This document shows positions 21,688-44,603 of a stretch of DNA of 64,000 nt, one piece after another. Position 1 is the first letter of the stretch. Each line of letters starts with the position of its first letter. A model generated the notes under the pieces. It worked only from the letters and a program-made list of their open reading frames with translations. It was not told the DNA's origin and did not search any database. This DNA comes from Sthenelais limicola. Lineage: Eukaryota > Annelida > Polychaeta > Phyllodocida > Sigalionidae. The position numbers were made by a program, and so were the translations under genes. Location: assembly GCA_942159475.1 (NCBI GenBank), contig OW804098.1, positions 78,919,178-78,983,177 on the forward strand, given 5' to 3'.

Positions 21688-22354
21688 TATATATATATAT
21701 ATAAAGATTTTTATTTCTCAATAGACAGTTACAATAAATGATGAGAAAATGGATAAGTGCCCCTCAACGCATTGCTGCTCTTCCCAGGCTTCCGCTGGCA
21801 TATTGTAATAATACATGTGGATCCTTTTACTCTCATACATTTAGTTAATATTAATTCCAATTCAACAATAAAATTTTACATGACATTTCTTATTCCAAGA
21901 GTTCACTTATCATTACATTCTGTGAAGACTCTTACAACTTTTAGATAGGTTTTTAACCCTCGTTTTAGAAGTAATATTTTTTATAACTTAACTATAACTA
22001 CATAACGGGTATAACAGTTTGCCCTTATATTCCCCCCTTATCACTCTTACCGAGTGCTTGAGTTATCTTTTTCTATCCTCAACCATCTATATAAGTTTTA
22101 CCTATATCTGATTGCATTCAACCTATTATCTTCACTTATACATTTGAATACTTTCTGAGTGAGTTCCTTCCTCTCCAATAACTTATGACAACGATTTCAT
22201 TTATATTATTCATAGTAACTTCTTTACCTCTATTTGTGATTGTGTGAACCTTCCTTATACAATTTCAACTAAAGTCATGTGTCCAGAGTTTACTGCAAAT
22301 AAACACTATTTGCCTTTACTAGTAATTCCCTGGGTTGACTTTTGTCACCGTTTC
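21688..22354. other. AT-rich stretch, possible LINE 3' UTR
   Basis: No gene was seen. It lies directly downstream (minus strand) of the LINE stop codon at 22,355 and may hold that element's 3' untranslated region. A short TA microsatellite is at about 21,690-21,704. Confidence 0.35.
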
Positions 22355-23940
22355 CTAACCAGGATCATATTCAGTTTTTAAAAACCTCTTAAATTCCTTA
22401 ATATTACTCAAATTCTGTTGTTTTGGGGCCATACTGTTCCAGAGTGTAGGTATGGTATATATAAAAGACCTTTTCACTCTTTCTGAAGTGGGATTTACCA
22501 CTTTCATGTTTTTTCCTCCAACCAGACTCCTAAGGTTTATTTCTCTACTGTCTATGTATTTCTTGTTTTGTGCTAATTTAAAACCCATTTCAAGCAGATG
22601 GGATTTCCTGCGCACATCAAGCTTCTGGAGGCCTAACTCCGCATGAGCTGCATCCGTATTTGTTCTTTTCACAAGATTTTTTACTATTCTCACCACTGAG
22701 TTTTACAAAACTTGTAGTTTTGCTATCCCTGATTGGTTGCCCCCGCCATATAGTAAATCGCCAAATTCTATAATAGGGCGTATAGCTACCTTATAAATTG
22801 TCAGTAGGGTATTGTCCCCTGCAGATTGTCTCAGTTGTGCAAGCTTGTGTATTTTATTTCTAGCAGTTCCTATTCTCATAGCGAGATGCTGCTTAAACGT
22901 TAACTTATCATCTATGGTTACACCAAGGTATTTATAAGATTTCGTTCTCTCTATATCGCCCTCTCCTATGTGAAATCTTGTTTTGTTTACCTCTGGTACC
23001 TTCCTTTTTCTACTTATCTCCATTATTTTACTTTTCTTGATATTTAGAGATATTTTATTCTCTCTGCACCATAGATTTACTCTGTTAAGATCAAATTTCA
23101 TTATGTTTATGTACACCTGAAACAGTAATGGCCCCAAAGCTGTCCCTTGAGGGACCCCACATTCTACCTCTTTCCTATCAGACCTCATCTTATTTACAAC
23201 TACTGCCTGTTTCCGATCACTCAGGTAGTTTGTGAACCATCCTAGTGCTTTTTTATCTACTCCTATCTTTTCAAGTTTTTGTAAAAGCCTTTTATTTATA
23301 GTTTATTAATATTATTAACAAGAGAGGAATGAGGCTGATGTCTCAGTTGTGCAAGCTTGTGTATTTTATTTCTAGCAGTTCCTATTCTCATAGCGAGATG
23401 CTGCTTAAACGTTAACTTATCATCTATGGTTACACCAAGGTATTTATAAGATTTCGTTCTCTCTATATCGCCCTCTCCTATGTGAAATCTTGTTTTGTTT
23501 ACCTCTGGTACCTTCCTTTTTCTACTTATCTCCATTATTTTACTTTTCTTGATATTTAGAGATATTTTATTCTCTCTGCACCATAGATTTACTCTGTTAA
23601 GATCAAATTTCATTTCCGTTTCTATAATCTGTTTCTCTTTATTTGTGTTGTAAATTACCGTGTCCTCTGCGAACAGTATTATGTTTGAGTATTTGATCCA
23701 CTGGTTTAGATCGTTTATGTACACCTGAAACAGTAATGGCCCCAAAGCTGTCCCTTGAGGGACCCCACATTCTACCTCTTTCCTATCAGACCTCATCTTA
23801 TTTACAACTACTGCCTGTTTCCGATCACTCAGGTAGTTTGTGAACCATCCTAGTGCTTTTTTATCTACTCCTATCTTTTCAAGTTTTTGTAAAAGCCTTT
23901 TATTTATAGTTTATTAATATTATTAACAAGAGAGGAATGA
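22355..23940 (-). pseudogene. LINE reverse-transcriptase fragment with internal duplication
   Basis: The minus strand encodes the later half of a non-LTR reverse transcriptase: the FTNYLSDRKQ block, GVPQGTALGPLLF (RT motif 4), the catalytic region (LFAEDT, where most relatives have FADD), then YLGVTID, the thumb (IIEFGDLLY) and a C-terminal domain ending at 22,355. It resembles CR1/Jockey-clade elements. The copy is broken: a tandem duplication repeats 22,829-23,340 as 23,341-23,948, one of the two copies lacks the catalytic block, and a stop codon lies just after QVL at about 22,700. The endonuclease and 5' half are missing. Confidence 0.8.
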
Positions 23941-23948
23941 GGCTGATG
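22829..23948 (-). repeat. Direct tandem duplication inside the LINE fragment
   Basis: Units 22,829-23,340 (512 bp) and 23,341-23,948 (608 bp) are the same sequence, with no other difference that I noticed. The shorter one lacks 96 bp, exactly 32 codons, covering the RT active-site segment. Near-identity implies a recent duplication or an assembly error. Confidence 0.85.
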
Positions 23949-24249
23949 GAGTGTTGGATTTTTTACCAACACAGCGTTAGCTAATAGGTGGGGTGTTTAT
24001 ACATTGGTAAAGAGGGATGTTTTCAATTTAGGCCAAAAAAAGGCAGGGAGGGGAATGTTTCTCTACGTAGGGGGTTGGTGGTGGGGGTAATCGGAAACAC
24101 ACCTATTTTTGGTGGCCTTATTGATTTGACCAGTGAAAATTAAATATTATTCTATTACTTGGACATGAAACTAAGTACAATTACATTAAGTTATATTTCG
24201 ATTTCATTCATGATATATCCTTGTGGCCTTTAAATGGGGGCATATATAG
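23949..24249. other. Non-coding spacer
   Basis: No gene or clear repeat was seen. Confidence 0.4.
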
Positions 24250-24847
24250 AATAGTCAATCAGAAAGTCAATCAAAAAGTCAGAAATGTCATTCGTTAAGT
24301 CAGAATAGTCAATCAGAAAGTCGAAATAGTCAATCAAAGTAAATCAGAAAGTTAGAAAAGTCAATCAGAAAGTCAATCAGAAAGTCGAAATAGTCAATCA
24401 AAAAGTAAAAAGTCAATCATAAGTCAAAATAGTCAATCAGAAAAGTCAATAAAAAAGTCAATCGAAAGTCAGAATAGTCAATCAAAAAAGTCAATCAAAA
24501 AGTCAAAATAGTCAATCGAAAAGTAAAAAAAGTCAATCAAAAAGTCATTTTAATCATTTTAATCATTTTAATTTGAAATAGTCTAACGAAAAGTCAAAAT
24601 ATGTGATCGAAAAGTCAAAATAGTCAATCGTAAAATCAGAAAAGTCAATCGTAAAATCAGAAAAGTCAATCGTAAAGTCAAAATAGTCAATCTAAAAGTC
24701 AATTGTTAAGTCAGAATAGTCAACCATTAAGTCAGAACAGTCTATCAGAAAGTCGAAATAGTCAATCGAAAAGTCATAAAGTCAGAACAATAAATTGGAA
24801 AGTCGAAATAGTCAATCGAAAAATCAGAATTGTCAATCAAAAAGTCA
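24250..24847. repeat. Degenerate satellite of AGTCAATCRAAA-type units
   Basis: About 600 bp consist of variants of the 9-12 bp motif AGTCAATC(A/G)AAA and AGTCGAAAT. They are often paired into units of about 20-22 bp, and short TTTTAATCA blocks interrupt them. The purine/pyrimidine strand bias is strong. No coding frame survives. Confidence 0.85.
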
Positions 24848-25062
24848 ATGGCATTTTGCGGTTAGGAGCAAGACCCTAGACAATGTAGATGGTAAAAAAA
24901 AAATGAAAAAAAAAAAAAAAAAAAAATGAAAAAAAAAATGACATTTAAAAATGACATTTGCGGTTTGGAGCATTTCAATGGCATTTTGCGGTTGGGAGCA
25001 AGACCCTAGACAATGTAGATGAAAAAAAAATGAAAAAAAAAAATTCCGAGGATCGATGGTGT
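24847..25062. repeat. Duplicated 45-bp block with poly(A) runs
   Basis: A block starting AATGGCATTTTGCGGTT and ending CAATGTAGATG occurs at about 24,847 and again at about 24,977, each followed by poly(A)-rich sequence with scattered TG. It could be the tail of an old retroposon repeated in tandem. Confidence 0.6.
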
Positions 25063-28000
25063 TGATGATATATGAGGTGAGGTGATGAAATGAATTCTTA
25101 CTATTATGAATTAGGACTATATATGGTGGGTGAGTGAGTGGTACCTATTACTACACATTGTTAAGATAATATATATCGATTCTCTAAAGGTGAGAGACAC
25201 TTGTATTAGCTGTATAATGTAAAGAAATGGTTTCGAATTTTATTAAATCATTAATAATAGGTGTAGAATTACCATTCACACTGCAACTGCCATTCTTATA
25301 AAATGTAACCTGTATTTATAGAGGGAATTTCGAAGGGGCTCATGAAAGGGATACTCATAAAGGGAATTGATTGTGGTCGTGTGGGTGTAAATGTTGACAT
25401 CACACAGTGCCCACAATTATCTTGGCATCAGACATCGGTGCTAGGATGTTATCTGTTACTCATTTTCCTGTGACACCTAGTGGGGTGGTGGAAGTGAGGA
25501 AGGCCCACCCATCGAGATGTGAGGGTGATGAAAGTGTCTGTGGTGAGGTGGTGGTGATGGTGGTAAGATCAGAGGGTTTCATTTATAAAATGTATAAAAT
25601 ATTATCTTGGCTTCTAAACAAGATAGAATTATGGAATAAAGACCAAAAGTTTTCTTATGTTAAGGAGAATATATTTACACATGACTTATTGTTGTACATC
25701 CTTTAATTTAAAAAGTTGGACATCTGGACTGTGGACATCTGGTGTTTATTACTCTTGTGGTTACACTGGGGGAAAACCACCTGAGCTGGCGCTCTAGGCC
25801 CGGCCCTGGGCTCGCTGGGGCCTTTCTGGCCTGTCTGATCTGATAAGGGGTAAAGGGCCGACCTCTGATCTGAGGAGGTGGAGGAGGAGGAGGGATGGAG
25901 GAGGAGGAGGGATGGAGGAGAAGGAGGAGGGATGGAGGGATGGAGGGTTGGAGGGTGCAAGGTCAGATGAGTGCAAGGTCAGATGAGTGCAAGGTCAGAT
26001 GAGGGGTTGATTTCTGGGAAAAGTGGTGGCACCACATTAGAAACTATATATAACTGTATTTCCAGTTCTAAACATCACACAGTTATGAAAGAAAGACGAA
26101 AAGATATTGTTATGATCATTAGAATACTTCTGCATCAGAATCACTTTTGTACATCCTTAAATTAAAAAAGTTGATAGAACAACTCTGTGGCAGCTCTGTG
26201 TGGACACCTGACTTTTATTACCATGTGGTCAGACTTTTATTACACTGACTGGGGTGCTAGCACTGGGGTAAAGCTACACTGGGGTAACACTGGGCCTTTA
26301 GCCTGGCCTTAGCCTTGCCTGCCTCTTAGTCAGGGCCTGCCTCTGATCTGATAAGGGCTAAAGTCTTAGTCAGGGTGATCACAATCGTGATCACTTCCTT
26401 TGGTGTGAGTCCTTGTGCCGAAAACACAAAATGAAAATAGTCCTCAGTTACAAACTAAAATGTTATGCCAATAGATAAACGTCCGAAACTTTTCTCTAGG
26501 TTAAGGTGTAGAATAGGGAAGGCAGGAAAATGGAGAAGGGGGCGAAAAAGGGGCTCAAACAGTCGGAGGCCACGTTTTGTCAGTATATAATGTCTTCTCA
26601 TCTCAAAGCTCTAATAGAACGCTAACGCGAATAAAATACTTCTCCCAAAACATCGCCATCAGTAACGGTGTCTTTCGCTGCGCCCCCCACCCCCTTCGTC
26701 CCCTCTTTACCTGCCAGGCTGCCATAATCATCAGCTTGGATCTGGTAACTTTAGACTTTTAACAATTTCTGGGAGATGCGTATGCCCTTCTCCATTCATC
26801 AGAACAACTGTCTTCCTGTGCAAGTTCAAGGTCTGCTTTAGCCTTTGGATCTTTATCAGATCGTTTTACAGAAACGATGTTCAAGTAAAAAATATGTATG
26901 GTACTTTTAAAAATAGCTACCGGTAATAGAAAAGTCGTTAGGAAAATTCAGGTGTCATAACTAACTGAAATCATGCCCTCGCCCGCAGGACTAGTAGAGT
27001 ATAAAAACCACTATAGTCCTAATATAGAGATGTGGTATTCCTTACAATATTCTCAGATGTATGTCATTGCTGTAAAATTCTAGTTTTTGTCATATTGTCT
27101 GCTATCCGATATTATCAGATGACATGTTAGATTAGTCATGCTTGATACCAGGACATTTCATCCACTAGATTTTAGTATATATGGTAACTTTTGTAACAGT
27201 GTATCAACAAAAACAAGTAAGCGTAGAGTTACGGGCTGCAGTGGGTCAGTGGCCGTATGGTCATGGGCAGTTTTATCATGATATTTCAGAGTCTACACTG
27301 TTTAATTAATAATGCAGTCTTCCTCATTTCCCCCTCATATTATCACTGTAAAATTGTATTCCCAAACAAAATACTTTGTGCTCCAGAAGGCCTCCAGGCA
27401 TACTACAAGGTATTATGAAGATAATTAAGTTTAAGAAACAAGAAGTCGATGAATTATGATACAATTGAAAATTCTTTTGAGCACTTTATTTACCTACTTA
27501 ATTATAACAACAATGTAATAACATTACCAAATATTTTCTATAATTAACTTAAATATTGAAGACATTATTAGGAAGATTGAATAAATTGCAAGTCGCTTCT
27601 TCGGTTTTTTCATTTATTTATTTTCTATTTATCTTAACTGGTCCAACATTGAGGACATTGTGGGAAAATACTGTTTCAGGTAATCATAAGAAAATCTGAG
27701 GCCATCCCATACATAGAATTGTCTCACTGATCGCCAAAATATTGACCACGCTTTGATGCGTTTATTAGCATTATCGCCAGGAAATCACGGAATGTACTCA
27801 GTTTTCACATGCTATGGCATAATTGTATGCAATACGATATCCGGCAGTAGTCAAAGTACATATTATATATATATACAATTCATTTCTTTCATTATGGAAT
27901 GGGCAAAAATCTCATGACATGCAATTTGAAGTTAAAGATATTAACATAGGCGACCTATGTAATCTTAAAACTGAAAAACTATCATTTTATCTGCAAAACA

Positions 28001-28173
28001 TTCTTGGCTGTATTTTGTAACTTCAGGTGTAAGATTTCATTTCCACCATTATTTCATATTGTCAGGAAAATAAATCTCTGAATTAAAACATTATCCTTAA
28101 CATCACTGTATTTGATGTCAAGTAAGTTGGTAAGAATGCCAACAAAGTACATCAATTACATAAACGTCCCCGA
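25063..28173. other. Intergenic DNA with minisatellites, no gene recognised
   Basis: It contains a GGA-rich minisatellite (25,869-25,996), a duplicated segment (25,689-25,867 and 26,143-26,365) and otherwise unremarkable AT-rich DNA. The 3' UTR of the ribokinase gene must extend into its right end, but I could not place a convincing polyadenylation signal. Confidence 0.4.
25689..26365. repeat. Diverged segment duplication around a GGA minisatellite
   Basis: The block TTGTACATCCTTTAATT ... CCTCTGATCTGA at 25,689-25,867 recurs, diverged, at 26,143-26,365. Between them are GGAGGAGGAGGGAT units and three copies of GTGCAAGGTCAGATGA. Confidence 0.6.
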
Positions 28174-39476
<11,303 letters not shown>

Positions 39477-39860
39477 GGTGTTACCTTGAATTATGAACCA
39501 AGCCGTGGTATGCAACGATATGTCAAGCCCCGGTGTTAAGCTCAAAGATAAATTTCAATCGCTCTACACTCCGCGGGACCACGCCTCCTATTATGGAAGG
39601 CGCATTCATACCATATAAATGCGAATCAGCGGAATGCCGACCCGTATCTTCGATGCGCCGAAAAATATTTTTATGCAGACTTAGCGCCGACGCATTGGTG
39701 GAATATAAGTAACATGCATTCATGATTTTAAATAAAATGCTAGTTATTTCTCAGTAGGTAGTAAGAGGCCTAACAAACCTTAGATTAAAAGAAACAGATT
39801 AAGTTCTCGGAATTTTATTGCCTGCACCCTGCTGATTCCCGGCCCAAAGATGAGGGGGAC
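39477..39860 (-). promoter_or_regulatory. Probable RBKS promoter and 5' UTR
   Basis: These 384 bp lie between the RBKS start codon and the target duplication of element C. On the minus strand they include GGAGGCGTGGTCCCGC (GC-box/KLF-like), several CpG-containing motifs (CGGCGC twice) and a TAAAAATA patch. The transcription start cannot be placed from sequence. Confidence 0.4.
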
Positions 39861-39865
39861 CTCCT

Positions 39866-40035
39866 TGTAATGTCCCTTAGTCTATATGTGAATAGAGATA
39901 TTCACTGGATATTACTGCTCGTAATGATAAGTCAACACCATAGCTTCGGGTCCCGGAAGTAGAGCCTCCTTTATTCATAAGCGCCGGAACAGCATTGGTG
40001 CCCCTGAGGGATTCACCGAAATGGTCAACACTACA
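39866..40035 (-). repeat. 3' LTR of element C
   Basis: 170 bp, ends TG...CA on the coding strand, identical to the 5' LTR. This is the LTR nearest to the RBKS start. Confidence 0.95.
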
Positions 40036-40049
40036 TCCCTCCTTTTTTT
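40036..40049 (-). promoter_or_regulatory. Polypurine tract of element C
   Basis: The coding strand reads AAAAAAAGGAGGGA directly before the 3' LTR. Confidence 0.85.
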
Positions 40050-40235
40050 CAAACATGAAAGCAGTGTATAAGACATCATTGTACAGGTTATACTCTTCAA
40101 TGACTGTAACACATAAAACCTCATTTTACAATCAAGTCTTTGGACATTCTCATTAATCTTGTTTCAAAGGATGAAAACAGTACATAAGACATCAATGCAC
40201 ATGCTATACTCTATATGACAGTGACAGATAAAACC

Positions 40236-43200
40236 TCATCCTACAATAAAGTCTTTGAACTTTTCTGGCAGCTTTGTTTCTCTGGATGACCTGCGTTGGG
40301 TTCCCATGCTATTTCCTTCAGACTCAATACTTTCTTTTTGTTCTACATGATCTCTATTGGGTTGGAATAAACGAGTTGATGTTATGCTTCTTTTCATTTC
40401 TGTACCACCCTCGCTTCTTGCTACCACTTCCCCTCCCACCTTTTCCACTACCTCCATGGGGGTAACTGCGAAGTTGGGGGACATCTTATTTTCTTTTGGG
40501 ATCTTCATCAAAACCTTGTCCCCAACCTGTATTTGTGATCCCTCACTGTGTCTCTTCTGATCTGCGTATATTTTCCCTTTAATTTTATTCTCCCAATCCC
40601 TGTCCTGAATACCCTCATCTAAGACTATTCCTTTCTCTTCCTCTCTTTCTCCCCAAAGTTCTGGCAACTTTGTCTTCATGCTTCTCCCAAACATAAGATA
40701 GTGAGGAGAGGCCCCTGTTGTAACCTGGGGTGTGGACCGATAGGCCATCAGGAATTTACCTATCTCCTTCCTCCAATTCTTTCCCTCCACCTTACTTATC
40801 TTGATCGCTTTTAACAGTGAGCGATTTTGTCTCTCCACCTCCCCGTTAGCCTGGGGCCAAAGTGGGGTAGTCCTCTCATGGAGGATGTTGAATTCTCTGA
40901 GGAATTCTCTAAACTCCTCAGAGATAAATTGAGGCCCATTATCTGTTCGTAATGAGTCTGGGACTCCATATCTATAAAACATGGGTGAAATCGCCTCAAT
41001 TACTTTTTCGCTTGTTGTGGACCTCATAATGACTATCTCATACCACCGGCTAAAATAGTCCACAACTACAAGGATACTTTCTCCAGTGGGTAGTGGCCCT
41101 AATAAGTCTGCTCCCAACATCTTCCATGGTCTAGTGGGGGGAACCACCCTAGCCATCTCTTCTGGCCTACACCCATTCCCCATGACCTGGCACCCATGGC
41201 AGCTCCTGCATGCTTTTTCCCCATCTGCATCAATCTTAGGCCACCACACCTTGCTCCTTAGTCTACTCTTCGTCTTGACAATCCCTTGGTGTCCCTCATG
41301 AGCTAATTGTACAACTTTATCCCTAAGGCTTTTCGGGATTACCAGCCTTGTTCCTCGGAGGAGTAAGTCTCCTGATACACAAAGCTCGTCTTTCACATGT
41401 ATATACCCTGGGATTCGACATTCTCTCCAGTCCCCCGTACTCACACATTTCCGTATGTGTCCCAATTCCTCGTCCAACCTGGACGCAGCTTCGATCTCAG
41501 TTGTCTTCAAGGCAACTGGCGTACTAACCTCTGCTATTGCTCTCACGCAATCATAGTTAGTTTTAACATCTCTCTGTACTTTGGGATTGAGCCTAGATAG
41601 AGCATCTGCAATATTTGTTTTCCCTGGTCTATAAACTACTTTATAGTCATAGGCCTGGAGCCTCAATACCCAGCGCTCCACCCTAGCTGATGGTTTAGAC
41701 TTTCTAGAGTAGATGCACTCTAGGGGCTTATGGTCCGTTTCTAACTCAAAAGGACGCCCAAATATGTAAAGATTGAAGCGTTCACATGCCCAGACAAGCG
41801 CTAGTGCCTCCTTTTCTGTCTGACTGTAGCGACGTTCCACATCAGATAATGTCCTTGAAGCATAAGAAATAACTCTCCACTCCCCCCTTTGGAACTGAGT
41901 TAAGACTGATCCCAAGCCGACTGGGGATGCATCAGCTATTATGCGAGTGCAGCAATCACTTTCAAAGTAAGCTAATGTAGTGGCTCTTGTCATCAACGAC
42001 TTCAATTCTTTGAAAGCCTCCCTCTGCTCTTCCCCCCAATTGAAATCTACATTTTTCCTAATCAATTTGGCTATAGGATCTGCCACTGAGGAGTAATTTG
42101 GAAGGAATTTCGCTGAATATTGGGCAAGCCCTAAGAATGACCTAGCTTCACTAGCTGTTTTCGGCTCTCCTGCATCCTGGATAGCAGCTATTTTTTCTTC
42201 ACATGGCCTTACCCCTTTTGAAGTGATCCTGTGGCCAAAAAATACTATTTCTTCAAGTCTAAACTCACATTTTCCCTTGTTTAAAGTCATCCCGACTTCC
42301 ACTAACCTGTCTAAGACCTTCCCCAGTCTCCTGTCATGTTCTGCCCGGTCCCGTCCATGAACTACAATATCATCAGCAATGTTCACAACCCCCTCACAAC
42401 CCCGGAGGACATCCCGAATAATCTGTTGGTATTTCTCTGGAGCTGAAGTGACCCCAAACATCAATCTTTTATATCGGTACAATCCCCTATGTGTTACAAA
42501 CGTTGTGATGTCCCGACTTGTTTCTTTTAGTCCGACCTGATGGAATCCCCATTTTAGGTCCAACTTACTAAACATAGAACTCCCATTTAGGTTGTGCATT
42601 ACCTCCTCCACAGTCGGTATTGGGTGTCTTTCTCTGATGACCGCCTCATTTGCCCTACGCATGTCGACACACATGCGTATGTCCCCATCCCCTTTTGGGA
42701 TAATTACCTGTGGAGAGACCCATGAACTAGGCCCTTCGGGCACTTCTTCAATTATCCCCAGGTCCAAAAGTTCATCTAACTTTTCCTCTACCTTTCTTTT
42801 TAATGCAAACGGCACCCTCCTAAGTGGCTGAGCAACTGGTTTTACTGTCTTGTCTACATAAATCTCAGCCTCATAACCCTTGAGATAGCCTACCCCTTCA
42901 AAAAGCTGTTGGTACCTTTCAAGAATTTCTTCTGTCCCAGGCCCTTTGACATTGTTAACCCCAAGGCCAATCTTCAAAATACCCAACTGCTCTGAAGTAA
43001 CCCGCCCAAGGAGAGCTTGTCCTGCCTCCTCGACCACTACAAACTTTGCTGTTATTTGGTTATCTCCCACAGCTACTTTGGCCGTAAAACAACCTGCTAC
43101 CGAGAGGGGTGTTGATGTACCATAGGGATACAGTTTCTCTGCGGACTTGAAGGATTTACAGACAATCTTATCCCTCTTACAGCGCTCCCACTCCCGTCTA

Positions 43201-44177
43201 CTGATTATATTCCCATCACATCCCGAATCAATGATAAAATCAACTTTGATACCTCCAACATCAATAGGCATTGTCTGGTCTTTAACCTTGTGAGTCAGTG
43301 AATTGATTGTTACAACAAATGCATGACCCTCCTCATTTACAGTATCTTCCTCTTCGACACAATGTACAGTACCTTTACTATTACCTTGAGGAGTGTTCCA
43401 TCTAGCCTTTTTACCTTTCTGTTTACACTTTGTGGCCAAATGTCCAATTTTCTTACACACAGGACAGGTTTTACCCTTTGCAGGACATTTATCATAACTG
43501 CTAATATGGCCATTACCTCCACAATTCCAACACTCAATGGGTTTTTTACCTTCTGAAGTCACCTTATTTACCGTAGTAGTTTTTGAACTTTGTGGATACA
43601 TTAAACAACTCATAGCCAAAGTATCTTCTTTGAGCTTCACCTTATCAAGAACCCTATCGAGAGTAAGCTCTTCTTCTAAGCATTTTAGCCTTAACTCATT
43701 ATCTGAGAGGTTGCTAATGACTAGAGCTTTTATCATTTTATCAGATGTCCAGTTTGTAAAGTCACACTTTTCTGCATATTTCCTCAAACGTCCCGCATAG
43801 TCCACCATGCTTTCCTCACTGGTAGGTTTGAGTGTCATTAGTTCGAAAAGGGCAAAATCATTTGATTGTTTTGGAAGCAGCCTCTGACTAAGTTTCCCTT
43901 TTGCCTTCAGGTAATCTGTCCAATTAGCTGCAGTTATTCCTGCTGGTCGGTCAATGTCAGCCAGAGCGTCGTGCAGTTCCTCCACTGCCTCCCCCGCATA
44001 AATCAACAGCGCCATTTTGCATGTCTCGGCATTCGCTACAATTCCTGGGTCGACTCCATTGTATTTGAGGTCTCTCTCGAACCTCTCCAACCATTTGTCC
44101 CATCTCCTCCCCAATGTCAGTCTATCACCATGGAGATCAAATGGTTGTACCTTTAATTTAGGGCCTCTCTCTGCCAT
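40236..44177 (-). CDS. Ty3/gypsy Gag-Pol polyprotein, intact
   Basis: 1,313 codons from ATG with no interruption. Gag covers about residues 1-200. Two zinc knuckles lie at Cys216-Cys231 (with two extra residues between His and the last Cys) and Cys238-Cys251 (canonical spacing). The protease active site is IIDSGCDG (Asp317). The reverse transcriptase is at about 430-680, with the catalytic pair in NIADDIVVHG (Asp602, Asp603). RNase H is at about 745-860 (IIADASPVGLG, QTEKEALAL, LETDHKPL). The integrase zinc domain is HEGHQG ... CHGC near 960-996. The DDE core is Asp1024, Asp1079 and Glu1115, with 35 residues between the last two. Gag and Pol share one frame, so no frameshift signal is needed. 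No envelope or chromodomain was seen. Confidence 0.96.
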   Translation of the reverse strand: MAERGPKLKVQPFDLHGDRLTLGRRWDKWLERFERDLKYNGVDPGIVANAETCKMALLIYAGEAVEELHDALADIDRPAGITAANWTDYLKAKGKLSQRLLPKQSNDFALFELMTLKPTSEESMVDYAGRLRKYAEKCDFTNWTSDKMIKALVISNLSDNELRLKCLEEELTLDRVLDKVKLKEDTLAMSCLMYPQSSKTTTVNKVTSEGKKPIECWNCGGNGHISSYDKCPAKGKTCPVCKKIGHLATKCKQKGKKARWNTPQGNSKGTVHCVEEEDTVNEEGHAFVVTINSLTHKVKDQTMPIDVGGIKVDFIIDSGCDGNIISRREWERCKRDKIVCKSFKSAEKLYPYGTSTPLSVAGCFTAKVAVGDNQITAKFVVVEEAGQALLGRVTSEQLGILKIGLGVNNVKGPGTEEILERYQQLFEGVGYLKGYEAEIYVDKTVKPVAQPLRRVPFALKRKVEEKLDELLDLGIIEEVPEGPSSWVSPQVIIPKGDGDIRMCVDMRRANEAVIRERHPIPTVEEVMHNLNGSSMFSKLDLKWGFHQVGLKETSRDITTFVTHRGLYRYKRLMFGVTSAPEKYQQIIRDVLRGCEGVVNIADDIVVHGRDRAEHDRRLGKVLDRLVEVGMTLNKGKCEFRLEEIVFFGHRITSKGVRPCEEKIAAIQDAGEPKTASEARSFLGLAQYSAKFLPNYSSVADPIAKLIRKNVDFNWGEEQREAFKELKSLMTRATTLAYFESDCCTRIIADASPVGLGSVLTQFQRGEWRVISYASRTLSDVERRYSQTEKEALALVWACERFNLYIFGRPFELETDHKPLECIYSRKSKPSARVERWVLRLQAYDYKVVYRPGKTNIADALSRLNPKVQRDVKTNYDCVRAIAEVSTPVALKTTEIEAASRLDEELGHIRKCVSTGDWRECRIPGYIHVKDELCVSGDLLLRGTRLVIPKSLRDKVVQLAHEGHQGIVKTKSRLRSKVWWPKIDADGEKACRSCHGCQVMGNGCRPEEMARVVPPTRPWKMLGADLLGPLPTGESILVVVDYFSRWYEIVIMRSTTSEKVIEAISPMFYRYGVPDSLRTDNGPQFISEEFREFLREFNILHERTTPLWPQANGEVERQNRSLLKAIKISKVEGKNWRKEIGKFLMAYRSTPQVTTGASPHYLMFGRSMKTKLPELWGEREEEKGIVLDEGIQDRDWENKIKGKIYADQKRHSEGSQIQVGDKVLMKIPKENKMSPNFAVTPMEVVEKVGGEVVARSEGGTEMKRSITSTRLFQPNRDHVEQKESIESEGNSMGTQRRSSRETKLPEKFKDFIVG

Positions 44178-44603
44178 TGTCTTTGTTTACTGGACCACGA
44201 TTAGCAAATTTACTCAGTATACATACACAATACGACTGGAAGTCCCTTGTATCATTCACAAACACCGTTGACTTTCCCAGTGTACAATACAATTGACAGT
44301 AATGTGAACAAACATACACCTCAGTCATCTATACACAACAGTGGTCTCATAAACACAGGTACAAACCCTATGGCACCTAAATGAACTGTCTCTCAGGATC
44401 TTCTTCTTTTTCCAAAGGAAAATCTCTTATTTTCCAATCCTAGTGTCAGCTCAGCTGTTGTTCCACGCTGCATGGACCCGCTCGTTTTGCACGTGGTTCA
44501 GCTCCCGTTTTTTTAGGTTTCACTCCTAGCCCTGTTTCTACTTCCTAGATGGCTTAACACCTACATGAATGGAATCTCCTGACCCTACGTGGATACTTTC
44601 TGC

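Noticed and set aside
21434..21721. A 95-codon repeat-protein-like frame (FAQTLKGG repeats)
   Set aside because: It is produced by the 33-bp poly-C minisatellite and has no independent support.
24250..24847. Regularly spaced repeats that might suggest a CRISPR-like array
   Set aside because: The units are 9-12 bp, highly variable and without unique spacers, and the window is clearly animal DNA. It is a satellite.
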